A DNA stretch of 64,000 nucleotides from Azorinus chamasolen (lineage: Eukaryota > Mollusca > Bivalvia > Cardiida > Solecurtidae). Of this stretch, positions 39,837 to 50,013 are shown piece by piece. The translations under genes were made by a program, and so were the position numbers. The DNA lies in assembly GCA_963576725.1 (NCBI GenBank), contig OY755240.1, positions 18,129,743-18,193,742 of the forward strand, given 5' to 3'. A model generated the notes under the pieces. The model did no database searches. It saw only the letters and a program-made list of their open reading frames with translations, and had not been told where the DNA came from. How positions within the stretch are numbered: the stretch's first letter is position 1; each line of letters starts with the position of its first letter.

Positions 39837-41572
39837 TAGAGGGTTAATACACGTTGTTTCGGGCAATAACATCTGCAGTGTCCCGAGGAACTGTTGTTGG
39901 CCCGAGCCCGTAGGGCGAGGGCAACAACATTTCCAAGGGACACTGCAGATGTTATTGCCCGAAAACAAACGTGTATTAACGCTATTCTTGCATAAACCCA
40001 TTTTCTGCTTTCCTGCATCAATTTATTTCTTCCAAATACAAGCAAAACTATACACTTCTTTGACACTTCCGTTCGTTCGATTTTTGCAGTTTCCGGGCCA
40101 CTCTTTTGTTTTCTTTCTGACGTCATTCCACGATTGTATCAAATACCGTTTACACGGGATTTCATTCAATATGTCTATCACTAAAAGCAGTTCATTGTCG
40201 GTGCCCCTGAAATACTCGCACCGTTCATCTAGATTAGGCCAAAACGCTATAGCGTTGGCGTCCGTTGTTTACATTAGGCACCGAATAGGTATAATTAAAA
40301 CCGGTCAACAACAGCGCGTGAGCACGAGAATCGCCTTGTTAATACATGGTCTAGCGGGACTACAACAGCACGTTTTGTGCAAGAATTTACATTAATATCT
40401 TTATTAAACCATAAACAGAGCATACCCTGATGGGGCGTCTCAAAGGAGCCGTCTTATCTGGGTCTATTCTGTTTGCAAAGGCGTAGAAAGGTGTGCGTAG
40501 CCAGTTGTTCTTGGAATATTATATATCTGATTCTTCATTGTTTACTGGTCCAAACGCCCCCTTGTCCATGTGTCACTTTGAAAATTAATTCATTTAATTA
40601 ATATATCTCAAGTCGTTATTGAATAACGAAGAAGAAGAAGGTATATCGTCTAGCCGACATCGCTGAGAGGTTCCGATTGGCTCAGTGCCTGCAGCTGTGC
40701 GCGCTCAATGTTTACATGTATATATAGCGACTGCGTGTTCGTCTGCTGCAATCACAATACTCACAAATATCGACATATGTTACATGTATTCAAATAGATA
40801 TCCGGGAATGAAATCATGCTTCTTTGTTATACTTCAGAGCTTATTTTACAGAGTGACTTTATACTATGTACGAAATTTTCAGCATGCTGTGTTCATTCAC
40901 GCGAGAATTAAGACCTTGTGTTGGCCTTCATTCCTCATCCATGTGTTGATCTTAACCAATACACAACACTCTATGCTATGCTTCATGAAATGCAATACAG
41001 TACGGTATAAAAAGAGTATTCTTGCACAAAACGTGCTGTTGTAGTCCCGCTAGACCATGTATTAACAAGGCGATTCTCGTGCTCACGCGCTGTTGTTGAC
41101 CGGTTTTAATTATACCTATTCGGGGCCTAATGTAAACAACGGACGCCAACGCTATAGCGTTTTGGCCTAATCTAGATGAACGGTGCGAGTATTTCAGGGG
41201 CACCGACAATGAACTGCTTCATTATAGACATAATGATAGACATATTGAATGAAATCCCGTGTAAACGGTATTTGATACAATCGTGGAGTGACGTCAGAAA
41301 GAAAAGAGTGGCCCGGAAACTGCATAAATCGAACGAACGGAAGTGTCAAAGAAGTGTATAGTTTTGCTTGTATTTGGAAGAAATAAATTGATGCAGGAAA
41401 GCAGAAAATGGGTTTATGCAAGAATAGCGTTAATACACGTTTGTTTTCGGGCAATTACATCTGCAGTGTCCCTTGGAAATGTTGTTGCCCTCGCCCTACG
41501 GGCTCGGGCCAACAACAGTTCCTCGGGACACTGCAGATGTTATTGCCCGAAACAACGTGTATTAACCCTCTA
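39837..41572. mobile_element. 1.7-kb element with about 550-bp inverted arms and hairpin termini
   Basis: Left arm 39837-40386, right arm 41018-41572 in reverse complement, spacer about 630 bp. Ends TAGAGGGTTAATACACG ... CGTGTATTAACCCTCTA, possibly with a TA target. The outer 140 bp of each arm is itself a palindrome: GGGCAATAACATCTGCAGTG ... CACTGCAGATGTTATTGCCC around GCCCGTAGGGC. Frames of up to 189 aa in the arms (39826-40395 and its mirror) match no family I know. The spacer has a stem module 2 remnant near 40405-40480 (ACAGAGCATACCCTGATGGG). A non-autonomous foldback-type DNA transposon is the best guess. Confidence 0.8.
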
Positions 41573-41686
41573 TTGGTTTTCCAAACTGGCCAAGTTAAGG
41601 TCATAAGATCGAAGTACATGTAGTAAGTGGACCACAGAGTATGAGGACACAGCGAGATATGCTATTACTTCTCCGTATGTCTCTAT

Positions 41687-41972
41687 ATGTATCGTGTATC
41701 TCTCTCTATAGCCTACGTCTCTCCTTGGCTCTGTCTGTCATTTTGTCTATCCGTTTCTGTTTCTGTCTATGTCTCTCTGTATCTGTCTTTCTGTCTCTGT
41801 CTGCATGTCTGTCTCTGTCTTTCTGTCACTGTCTCTCACTGTCTCTGTCTATCTCTGTCTCTCTACATCTGTCTCTTCCCTCTGTCTGTCTGTCTGTCTC
41901 TGTCTCTCTCGTTCTCTCTGGACATGTCTCTGTTCTCTCTCTCTCTCTCTTTCTCTCTGGACATGTCTCTGT

Positions 41973-42004
<32 letters not shown>

Positions 42005-42160
42005 CCTCCCTCCCTCCCTCTATCTATCTATCTATCTATCTCTATCTATCTATCTATCTATCTACCTCTGTCTCTGTCTCTTCTGTATGTCTGTCTGTCT
42101 CTGTCTGTTCTCTCTCTGTCTCTCTCTGTCTGTATGTATGTCTCTCTCTCTCTCCATCTG
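41687..42160 (+). repeat. Compound pyrimidine microsatellite (TCTG/TCTC/TATC)
   Basis: (CTGTCT)n, (TCTC)n, (CCCT)n and (TATC)n in turn. It is followed at once by CATCTGGATCCAAACTGTTT, the right arm of a stem module 2 element whose left half is missing. Long ORFs in all three frames are artefacts. Confidence 0.95.
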
Positions 42161-42459
42161 GATCCAAACTGTTTACAAAGGTCATTATGAGTTCGTGACA
42201 TAAATTTGGCTTTTGCTCAGTCCTATATTTACTTAATAGTTGTTCAATTGAATACGTGTGAGACAAGTCCGCGTGTAGCCTACGTGCATGTATAGAAGAT
42301 AGGCCTACACACCAAGATGCTATTCATTGAACGATTTGTCATGATTGCTTGATTCATATATAACGATTAGTTTTATCGTCAATGTGCCACTAAATAGCTG
42401 ATACAGCACCGGTGATTCTGCCTTGAACACCTATTTATTCTCCCTTTACTCCATAAATT

Positions 42460-42670
42460 CGCCTTTTTCATACCTTTGCAAACAGAGTAGACCCAGATCA
42501 GTTTTACATAATTCCTGTAGGAGCCGTCTGATCAGGGTCTTCTCTGTTTGCTTATGGAATAATGTAAATCTTAGCCTACACTTTTTGTCTAAATAGAAAA
42601 TCCCTTTTTATATGTTTAACTTATTGAAATAAGTTACTGAATATTCATGAAGTGATTGATTCATACATTT
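42460..42670 (+). mobile_element. TTAA-1-type hairpin element
   Basis: CCCTTTACTCCATAAATTCG, GCAAACAGAGTAGACCCAGA, tip TTCCTGTAGGAGCC, CAGGGTCTTCTCTGTTTGC and ATATTCATGAAGTGATTGA. Confidence 0.65.
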
Positions 42671-42730
42671 ATAAACGTCATTAGGTTCACAACCTTTAAC
42701 ATGCTGATTAGTCATAATGTCCATCATTGT

Positions 42731-42947
42731 TTAACCCTTACAACGCTGAATTTTCAAATGGACTATTCCAAAACTCACCAGGTTAAGCTTATGGTGAATT
42801 TTTAGGGATTTTTTTTTCTAAATAAAAAGTGTAACATGATAAACAGTGTAGACCCTGGTCAGAGAGCTACACTAGGGCCCCTCCCATCTAGGTCTTCAAT
42901 GTTTGCAGAGGGTTGTAGTGACACGTGTGCCGCCCTGAGAGGGTTAA
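42731..42947 (+). mobile_element. TTAA-9 hairpin element, complete
   Basis: TTAACCCTTACAACGCTGAA ... CGCCCTGAGAGGGTTAA, 217 bp. Module 2 stem ATAAACAGTGTAGACCCTGG ... CTAGGTCTTCAATGTTTGC. A second copy lies at 44353-44566. Confidence 0.8.
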
Positions 42948-42974
42948 CGGAAGAGTCAATTCAGGTGTGAAATG

Positions 42975-43097
42975 ATAATTATAATCAGAGGGAGGATTTG
43001 AAAAACAAACTGCATATCCACTTGGAGTACTCTGATCTGGATCCGAACTGTTTGCAACTGAGCTGGGTCTCCCTGCACTAAAAGGGTTAACCTTTAG
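42975..43097. repeat. TTAA-3/8-like right end
   Basis: TCTGATCTGGATCCGAACTG, TTTGCAACTG and CACTAAAAGGGTTAA. Confidence 0.5.
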
Positions 43098-43112
43098 CAC
43101 GCTATGGACGCA

Positions 43113-43314
43113 CAGTAGAACCCCTATAATGCGAACCTTAGTGAATAAACATGGTGGCTTTACAAACAGGTGGTTGCTTAATGTAGGACAAAAATAATAC
43201 AGAAAGCTCCTCTCGGTGCTTTCTGTATTACTTTTGTCCTGCATTAAGCTACCACCTGCCTCTACCACTCAGAAGTATACATCTTTTAAGCGTCGCAGTA
43301 GCGGAGTTTTACCG
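43113..43314 (-). mobile_element. TA-2 hairpin element, reverse orientation
   Basis: CAGTAGAACCCCTATAATGC ... CGTCGCAGTAGCGGAGTTTT-ACCG-TA. Stem CAGGTGGTTGCTTAATGTAG ... CATTAAGCTACCACCTGCC; the arm with TAGC is now on the right because the element is inverted. Confidence 0.85.
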
Positions 43315-43465
43315 TATATGTAACCTTTGCAAATAGCTTGAGTGAAACGCCGCATAGCTCAGGGTCTTATTTATCTTCCCGTTTGTTTGACTGTTTTATT
43401 GCATATGTTATGTATTCAAATACGTAGAACATGTACGACTACTACATAAATAAACCCGAGTGTCT

Positions 43466-43686
43466 TTAACCCATACCCGCATAGTGACGCCTCTGTAAAA
43501 GTTACCTTTTTAAAACCATTGTGATAAATAAAGCATTTGCTCCATAGGAGCAAATGCTGTATTTATCACAATGGTTTTAAAACTACAAAATTCTAAGATT
43601 TTCCTTTTCTCTGGTAAATGTTCCTTTTCGTTAGATTTATTCAACGAGGCTGGATCTAAAAATAGCATAATGAGGGAATGGGTTAA
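43466..43686 (+). mobile_element. TTAA-2 hairpin element, complete
   Basis: TTAACCCATACCCGCATAGT ... ATGAGGGAATGGGTTAA, 221 bp. Stem GATAAATAAAGCATTTGCTC ... GAGCAAATGCTGTATTTATC. Confidence 0.9.
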
Positions 43687-43704
43687 AAGGAGGTAGCTGC
43701 TTCA

Positions 43705-44030
43705 CCCTTTCCCTCAAATAAACACCTTTTCACGCATTTTGCAACAGTGTAGACCCGGCTCAGACGGTTTTTGCGAGAGCCGTCAGATCAGGGTCTCTCC
43801 TGTTACCTTATGAAATTATTTAGCTCTGAAGTAGGCTGTGAAACCGGACTACGAAGACCATTAAAACTAGGTTTGTATTTTGGATGGAGGTTGATACGTG
43901 TTTTAGCTCAATGCAGGATGAAAGTTATGCAAAACGCTCCTCAACTTTCATAATGCATTTAGCAACCACCTTCTCTTATCGGCCTCCGTATTTATTCATC
44001 ACATGGTCATATTAGGCAGGTTTAGTGTAT
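43705..44030. mobile_element. TTAA-1-type fragment then TA-2 fragment
   Basis: CACCCTTTCCCTCAAATAAA, CAGTGTAGACCCGGCTCAGA and CAGATCAGGGTCTCTCCTG (43705-43830), then TTTTAGCTCAATGCAGGATG, TTTAGCAACCACCTTCTC and GGTCATATTAGGCAGG (43893-44030). Confidence 0.6.
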
Positions 44031-44042
44031 CTGATATTTTAC

Positions 44043-44337
44043 GAAACCCTTTCAATCAGGCCATCTTTAGATCCAACCACTTTGAATAAATCTACCGAAA
44101 AGGAGCATTAACTAGAGAAAAGGAAAATTTAGAATTTTGTTGTTTGAAACCATTGTGATAAATAGAGCATATGCCCTTTTTATCATATGGGAGCAAATGC
44201 TCTATTTAGTTTGAAACCAGTGTGATAAATATCTAGCATTTACTCCTATAGGAGCAAATGCTCTATTTATCACAATGGTTTCAACAAGTGACGTTTGCAG
44301 AGGCGCTAAAATGCGTCAATATGAGGGAATGTGTTAA
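44043..44337 (-). mobile_element. TTAA-2 hairpin element with a duplicated stem arm
   Basis: CCCTTTCAATCAGGCCATC ... AATATGAGGGAATGTGTTAA. GAAACCATTGTGATAAATAG, then AGCAAATGCTCTATTTAG, then a second GAAACCAGTGTGATAAATA and a full tip: one and a half hairpins in a single copy. Confidence 0.8.
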
Positions 44338-44352
44338 TCAGATGCTTGATAA

Positions 44353-44566
44353 TTAACTCTTAAGACTTAAGAAAAAAGGGGGTTTATTTCGCCAGTTTCA
44401 AGTATAATAAAACTATACAGAAGAACTATTATATAGGGAACACTTGGGTGTAACATGACAAACAGTGCATACACTAATGAGAGGGCTCCTTTAGGAGCTC
44501 TGTCATCTGGGTCTACACTGATTGCAAAGGACTTTAGTGAATCGTGTCACGCACTGAAATGGTTAA
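44353..44566 (+). mobile_element. TTAA-9 hairpin element
   Basis: TTAACTCTTAAGACTTAAG ... CACGCACTGAAATGGTTAA. Stem ACAAACAGTGCATACACTAA ... CATCTGGGTCTACACTG, tip GGGCTCCTTTAGGAGCTC. Confidence 0.75.
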
Positions 44567-44574
44567 TGACAGTG

Positions 44575-44772
44575 CAGTAAAATGCCTCTAATTCAACCAC
44601 CTAAAACGGATATACTGTAATTCTGGGTGCTAGATGCAGGTGGTAGCTTAATGCAGGACGAAAGTTATTTTGGAAGTTTTTTGCATTGCTTTCGTACTGC
44701 ATTAAGCAACCACCTGCTTATAAAGACAGCTATGGTTATTCTTTAAGTTGTCGCATTTGAGGGGTTCTGCTG
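44575..44772 (+). mobile_element. TA-2 hairpin element
   Basis: CAGTAAAATGCCTCTAATTC ... GTCGCATTTGAGGGGTTCTG-CTG-TA. Stem GCAGGTGGTAGCTTAATGC ... GCATTAAGCAACCACCTGC with a shortened tip (TTTTGGAAGTTTTTTGC). Confidence 0.85.
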
Positions 44773-44910
44773 TATGTGAAATTCTTGTTTTCAACCGGAT
44801 AAACAGAATGGGGCGTGAGACGAAATATACATTACAGTGAAATATGAAGTCTCCGCATCTATGACTTCTTTACCGGCTGACATGTTTCTGACGCTTATCC
44901 GTACGTCATA

Positions 44911-45063
44911 CAGTAAAACCTCTCTTAACCGGAATTCCAGTAGAGAAGAATTTAGATATTTTAGGCAGGTGATTGCTTAATGCAGAGTGAAAGTAAGCTG
45001 TCACCTGTTTCCAAGACCTATATTTATACTAACTTTAATGTCCGGTTAAGAGAGGTTTTACTG
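44911..45063 (-). mobile_element. TA-3 hairpin element with deleted stem centre
   Basis: CAGTAAAACCTCTCTTAACC ... GTTAAGAGAGGTTTTACTG between TA sites, only 153 bp. AATGCAGAGTGAAAGTAAGC joins the two stem bases. Confidence 0.9.
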
Positions 45064-45170
45064 TATTATGTTTTGATATGGAGATCACCACAAATTTGGC
45101 TATTACATTAACATTGCAAATAACAGAGTTAATAAAATATCCTGTCACATATGAATTATTCCTAAGCCGC

Positions 45171-45560
45171 TTAGCCCTTTCCTTCATATAAACACATATT
45201 CGCGCATTTGCAAACAGTGCAGGCCCTATAAGAGCCGTCTGATCAGGGTCTGCTCTGTTTGCTTATGAAATTATAATACATGTACATAGATCTGTAATAC
45301 ATCTGAATCTATATCGTTTCTACCAATACAAAAAAAAAATCTTAGAGGAGCCCTTTGATCATGATCTACTCAGTCATTCAAAATTGTCTCACAAGTTATA
45401 CGTTTTTATACTGAATTGGGTGGGGTCTATCGTTGAATACTGATGAGCTATTCCATTTTGAATATTCAGCATTTTTTGCAGATCCAATAGGATCTATCTG
45501 ATATGGGTCTACTCTGTTTGCAAAAACGTAGAAAATCGTATTTATGGAGTAAAGGGTTAA
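45171..45560. mobile_element. Two TTAA-1-type hairpin fragments
   Basis: CCCTTTCCTTCATATAAACA with GCAAACAGTGCAGGCCCTAT and CAGGGTCTGCTCTGTTTGC (45175-45300), then TGCAGATCCAATAGGATCTA and GGTCTACTCTGTTTGCAAA ending ATGGAGTAAAGGGTTAA (about 45475-45560). Confidence 0.65.
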
Positions 45561-45608
45561 AACGAATCAAATGTAAGTGAAAATTGTTACAGATCAGTTT
45601 AGTAAGTA

Positions 45609-45902
45609 CAGTTGAACTTCGATATCTCGAACTTCAAGGGACCATACAGATTATTTCGAGATAACAGAGGTTCGAGTCATCCGATTTATAATCTGACCAA
45701 TATCTCAAGTTCACAGCTTACTGTAGGTCTAAAGTAACGCTGAAAGCTCCAACAGGAGCTTTCAGCATTACTTTAGACCTGCATTAAGCTGTAACATGTG
45801 TTTCTAGATATGTGTAGTGATACATTTAGAGCACTTCTGTATTGTAAATATTGGAAGGACCGAAATTTTAGTTCGAGTTGTCTGGTTTAGAGAGGTTTTA
45901 CA
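45609..45902 (+). mobile_element. Chimeric TA-4 / TA-1 or TA-3 hairpin element
   Basis: Left end and body are TA-4 (CAGTTGAACTTCGATATCTC, stem ACAGCTTACTGTAGGTCTAA ... GACCTGCATTAAGCTG). After TTCGAGTTGTCTGG the sequence becomes TTTAGAGAGGTTTTAC-AG, the end of TA-1/TA-3, instead of the TA-4 end. Confidence 0.75.
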
Positions 45903-46019
45903 GTTATTTATTGTTTACACAATTTATGGATAATGTAAACCTTTGAATGTCGAAGTTTAAAATAGGAACAGTCCATCAATGTTAACGATAGAATCCATTA
46001 AGTGTGAAACGGTTTAATT

Positions 46020-46373
46020 TGCGAAAATACTTTGAATGAGAAATAATGCAGACCCTGATCAGAGGGCGCCTCTTGGGGTCTTATGATATGGACCTGCTTT
46101 GTTTAGTGAAATGCCAGTACATTTGTTTCCTGCAGTCAAAAGGATCAGTACCGAAGTGTACTTAAATATCTGCTTGTACTCTTTCCTTCATATAAACACC
46201 TTTTCACGCATCTGCAAACAGAGTAGAACCATAGGAGCCATCTGATCAGGATCTGCTCTGTTTGCTAATGAAATTTGATAGATCTGTTTATTTTGTTTCT
46301 ATAATGGCTACAATGTTTCACATTCCAAATGTCATTGAAATTTGGAGTACATATAGAACAGGGAAAGGTTTAA
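46020..46373 (+). mobile_element. Stem module 2 fragment and a TTAA-1 element
   Basis: AATAATGCAGACCCTGATCA with GACCTGCTTTGTTT (46027-46100), then CTTTCCTTCATATAAACACC, stem AACAGAGTAGAACCATAGGA ... CAGGATCTGCTCTGTTTGC, and ACAGGGAAAGGTTTAA (46170-46373). Confidence 0.7.
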
Positions 46374-46684
46374 ACATTGTCATTACAAATATGCATTCAT
46401 GCGGGTTTCAAATTGCACTATTGCATTGCATGATATGTTCCGTGTGCATACTAGCTGTACCTTTTGCCATGCAAGCACAATATGCATGATGGTGTATGTA
46501 TTGTGAAAGTCGTATAGATGATGTATATTTTAATTATTGTCTTTTATCATATAGAAACTGTATGAGTCTAGCAGCCTATTTCTGGAATGGAACCAACTGG
46601 CCGTATAGGCGACAGGCAAGCGAAAAATGAATACAAAAGTATGGACACTATTTACATGTTGAGGACTGGGTGAACATCTACTAT

Positions 46685-46903
46685 GCTCCATAAATAATGA
46701 TATGAATATTAACTAGTTTTTATTACTACACATTAACAGAGAAATGTTTAGCCATGGCAGAAACTGTAGAATTATATCTATATTATTTCATAAGCAAACA
46801 GAGCAGACCCTGATCAGACGGCTCCTACAGGAGCCGTCTGATCTGGGTCTCCTTTGTTTGCAAAAGCGTAGAAAAAGCGTATTTATTGAGTAAAGGTTTA
46901 AGA
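46685..46903 (-). mobile_element. TTAA-1 variant hairpin element
   Basis: CCATAAATAATGATATGAAT ... TATTGAGTAAAGGTTTAA. Stem GCAAACAGAGCAGACCCTGA ... CTGGGTCTCCTTTGTTTGC, tip GGCTCCTACAGGAGCC. Confidence 0.8.
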
Positions 46904-47132
46904 CAAAACAATTATGGCTCTTTGTCTTTAACGGTCTAAACTTGTTGACACTTTTCTCGTGAATTTGGAAAGATGTGGAAGAAACACTGTTTTCAGAAAA
47001 AAAGCAATGCGCAATTTTTCAAATGCTTATAGAGGTTAAAGAATTGTGTTAAAATAGATTGGTGCTAAGACCTTGAAACTAGTCCTGTTGTGGGAACCCG
47101 ACTTACTTCATTTTTAACAACTTTTAGATACA

Positions 47133-47300
47133 GTCAAATCCCTTAAAACTAGACGTTACAATTGGTAGTACTAACGGTCTTTCAGACAGGTGGCAGCTTA
47201 ATGCAGGGTGAAAGTCATGCAGAAAGCTCCTCTAGGAGTTTTCTGCATGACTTTCACCCTGCATTAAGCAGCCACCTGCTTAAAACGATCCCATAAGATT
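47133..47300 (+). mobile_element. TA-3 hairpin element, diverged ends
   Basis: CAGTCAAATCCCTTAAAACT at the left; stem CAGGTGGCAGCTTAATGCAG ... CATTAAGCAGCCACCTGC, tip AGCTCCTCTAGGAG. The right terminus has decayed. Confidence 0.8.
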
Positions 47301-47572
47301 AGATGTATCATGGATAATACACACAGTTTATACACAGATCACCCACCATGATATAGCGGAAGTGTTTGATCAGGATCAACAGTGTTTTCTCATCGAATTA
47401 TAAAACTGTAAAAGTTATTTTCAAACAGGGCTGACCTTCTCTGGTGTATTTTGTAATTTGATCCACGCTGAATACACACGCGTAAATACACATGTCCATG
47501 GGGCGTATCTCAGGTTTATGCATGTCTATTTGTAGATAAAACTGCTCTGTATATGAACTCAGTTAACCCTTT

Positions 47573-47817
47573 CCCTCATATAAACGTGTTTTCACGCATT
47601 TGCAAACAGAGTAGACCCAGATCAGACGGCCCCTAGATGAGCCGTCTGATCAGGGTCTACTCTGTTTGCTAGTGGAATTTGAAAGATCTGTTTCTTTTAT
47701 TTCTATAATGGCTATAATGTTCCACCTTCCATATTTCATTATAACTATGTTTTCCATGAATATATGCATGTAGTAGTTATTGAACTTTAAATAAATATAG
47801 AACAGGGAAAGGGTTAA
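47573..47817 (+). mobile_element. TTAA-1 hairpin element, complete reference copy
   Basis: TTAACCCTTTCCCTCATATA ... AACAGGGAAAGGGTTAA, 245 bp with both TTAA sites. Stem 47600-47669 GCAAACAGAGTAGACCCAGA ... CAGGGTCTACTCTGTTTGC, tip GGCCCCTAGATGAGCC; single A/T asymmetry in the arms. Confidence 0.93.
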
Positions 47818-48088
47818 ACGAGTGCATGACACTGTTTATGTTTTTTTCTGTTAACCTTACCCGGCGTTTGACAAAATTAATGTCTGCTCAAATTCGGATA
47901 TATAGTGCAATTTGGACGACTTCCGATTCGATTAATTTATTTAGAAAGTAATATGGAGTGTCAAATAGCGTGTGTCCTGATGAGTAACACCGAGTACTCA
48001 GTTAAACAAAATTGACCATATTTAATCTAGAATATGGCCACGAATAATTATTATAATGCAAAAATTATTTGTGCTAGATAGATTGTAC

Positions 48089-48329
48089 AGTAAAACTTCA
48101 CTAAATCGGAATTCTAGAAGGGAAGAATTTAGATACTCTTAGGCAGGTGGCTGCTTAATGCTGGGTGAAAGTCATGCAGAAAGCTCATAGAGGAGCTTTC
48201 TGCATAACTTTCAACCTGCAACTTTCAAATTTAACGCCTGGTTTAGAAGGGTTTTATTTTCGGCGTCTCATCTGGATCCAAACTGTTTGCAAATGTCACT
48301 TAGGTCTCGCTTAGCAGGCTAAGGGTTAA
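48089..48329 (-). mobile_element. TA-3 element followed by the right end of TTAA-8
   Basis: CAGTAAAACTTCACTAAATC, stem GGCAGGTGGCTGCTTAATGC, tip AGCTCATAGAGGAGCT, TTTAGAAGGGTTTTA (to about 48250). It then runs straight into CGGCGTCTCATCTGGATCCA and AGCAGGCTAAGGGTTAA (to 48329). Confidence 0.75.
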
Positions 48330-48374
48330 AAGTCAAGTAGTGATATCTGTTGATATATTAAGGCTTTATTGACT

Positions 48375-48757
48375 TGAAGTAAAGTCACGCTAATACTACC
48401 ACTCAAAAGTTTTTAACCCATTTGCTCCCAGTGGATTCTTCCATGCTTAAATATTGGATCAGTCTATCTTTTATCTAAGGGATGTCTGGTCTAAATTTTC
48501 ATTTTTGTTTTGTTCTATATTGAATTTCCTATTAGCAAACAGTGTAGACTCTGATCATACGCCGCATTATGCGGTGTCTAATCAGAGTCTACATTGTTTG
48601 CCTACGTTCCATATATGGGATCGTGGGAGCAAATGAGTTAACGCAGAACAAAAGTGATGCAGAAGGTTTCTTCATAAGGTTTTCTCTGCATTAAGCAAAC
48701 ACTTTCTTTTACAGACACATAAAAACCGTATGGTTGCATTAGCAAAACGACGGTATC
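48375..48757 (+). mobile_element. TA-2-like element carrying a TTAA-7 insertion
   Basis: GAAGTAAAGTCACGCTAATA ... GGTTGCATTAGCAAAACGAC are eroded TA-2 ends. Stem parts (ACGCAGAACAAAAGTGATGC, CTCTGCATTAAGCAAACAC) lie to the right of the insert at 48413-48641. Confidence 0.7.
48413..48641 (+). mobile_element. TTAA-7 hairpin element nested in a TA-2-like element
   Basis: TTAACCCATTTGCTCCCAGT ... TGGGAGCAAATGAGTTAA, 229 bp. Stem 48534-48601 GCAAACAGTGTAGACTCTGA ... CAGAGTCTACATTGTTTGC, tip CGCCGCATTATGCGGTG. Confidence 0.88.
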
Positions 48758-48785
48758 TATATTTCATTATATATTATTATCTTCT

Positions 48786-49030
48786 GAACCCTTTCACCGC
48801 CGCAGTCGCATAAATGCACCACGACAAATAGTACAGTCCCAGATCAGACGCCGCCTTTTCAAGGCGGCGTCTGATCAGGGACTTCACTATTTGTCTCAAT
48901 CTCTATTTCTATATATGTGCTTTATTCCTTTGAAATTTGCATTTATTTATCTCAGTTCCTTATTTTACTGAATTATTTAACAAACTTGGATTGCAGACGA
49001 CAATTAGAAATTTGGCGCCGAAAGAGTTAA
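48786..49030 (+). mobile_element. TTAA-6 hairpin element, uninterrupted
   Basis: GAACCCTTTCACCGCCGCAG ... TTTGGCGCCGAAAGAGTTAA. Stem GACAAATAGTACAGTCCCAG ... AGGGACTTCACTATTTGTC, tip GCCGCCTTTTCAAGGCGGC. It contains GAATTATTTAACAAACTTGG, the empty site matching 26387-26638. Confidence 0.9.
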
Positions 49031-49467
49031 TATTTATATATTATTATTTATCCATGTTGTCAACGTTTTTTGGTACAGTCCTATGTGTAAGAATAAATGC
49101 GTACTCTGTTCTTTCTAACAGACTCCAAGGTGCAAGTAGAGAGCGTTGGAAATAGCTTAATAACCGTTTGTCGTTCGTCGTCCATCGTTCAATGGTCACA
49201 GCTTAGTACTGTACGGACTCATTTTTTGGCCATCGCGATCTCCCGCCAAGTATTTCCGACAAAAACGCGAATAGCTATTTATATTTTTCAATTGCTATAA
49301 TTTAGATGTATTACTGCGTAACAAATTGTATAATGTCTCATGATCTGAGTGATATTCAAATACTGGTTAAACAAATGTTCTTGATGGCTTATGCTATCAG
49401 TATCATCCTTAATTGGGGCTTGCTCCCTCGCAACATTCTCAGCTAAACCATGTTGCTGGTATTCATA
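49031..49467. other. Unassigned intergenic sequence
   Basis: No gene or element recognised. The 67-aa frame at 49097 has no family features. Confidence 0.4.
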
Positions 49468-49850
49468 AGATACTGTAGGCTGATTCTCGCATAGTCTAGT
49501 CTAGAATCAATCTTAGAACCCTCTGACGTGTAGGCTGATTCTCGCACAATCTAGTCTTGAATCGACTTTAGAACCATCTGAAGTGTAGGCTGATTCTCGC
49601 ACTGTCTTGTCTGGAATCGATCTTAGAACCAACCCTCTGACCAACAGAGTGATTCTCACACAGTCTAGTCTGGACCCTCTGACCTGTAGGCTGATTCTCG
49701 CACTGTCTAGTCTGGATTCAATCTTAGAACACTCGGGCCTGTGTGTTGATTCTCACACTGTGTAGTCTGGAATCGATCTTGTAACCTTCAGACCCGTAGG
49801 CTGACCACCTTACGGTATAGTCTGGTATCGTTGTCGAATCCGCCTGGCCT
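49468..49850 (+). repeat. 55-60 bp minisatellite, about 7 units
   Basis: Units of TGTAGGCTGATTCTCGCAC, AGTCTAGTCTGGAATCGAT, CTTAGAACCCTCTGACC with length and base variants. Confidence 0.9.
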
Positions 49851-50013
49851 GAAACTACCTCTCTTTCGCTATGGCTTACTGTGTGTCATGGGGTTAACTG
49901 TTGTTTGTTGTTTCGTTATGAATCAAATATGTCATCAATTGAACCTCGACCCGTTCCCTCTAATTGTTACATTGGAATACAATAATTTGATAGCATTACA
50001 GTAAGTCCTACAG

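Noticed and set aside
39826..40395. 189-aa ORF in the inverted-repeat arm
   Set aside because: Its first part is the terminal palindrome, it mirrors a reverse ORF in the other arm, and there is no recognisable domain.
40685..41044. 119-aa ORF in the spacer of the inverted repeat
   Set aside because: No recognisable domain; it runs into the right arm; insufficient support for a gene.
41641..42203. Three overlapping ORFs of 144-185 aa rich in Leu, Ser and Cys
   Set aside because: They are all frames of a TCTG/TCTC/TATC microsatellite, which lacks stops in several frames by composition.
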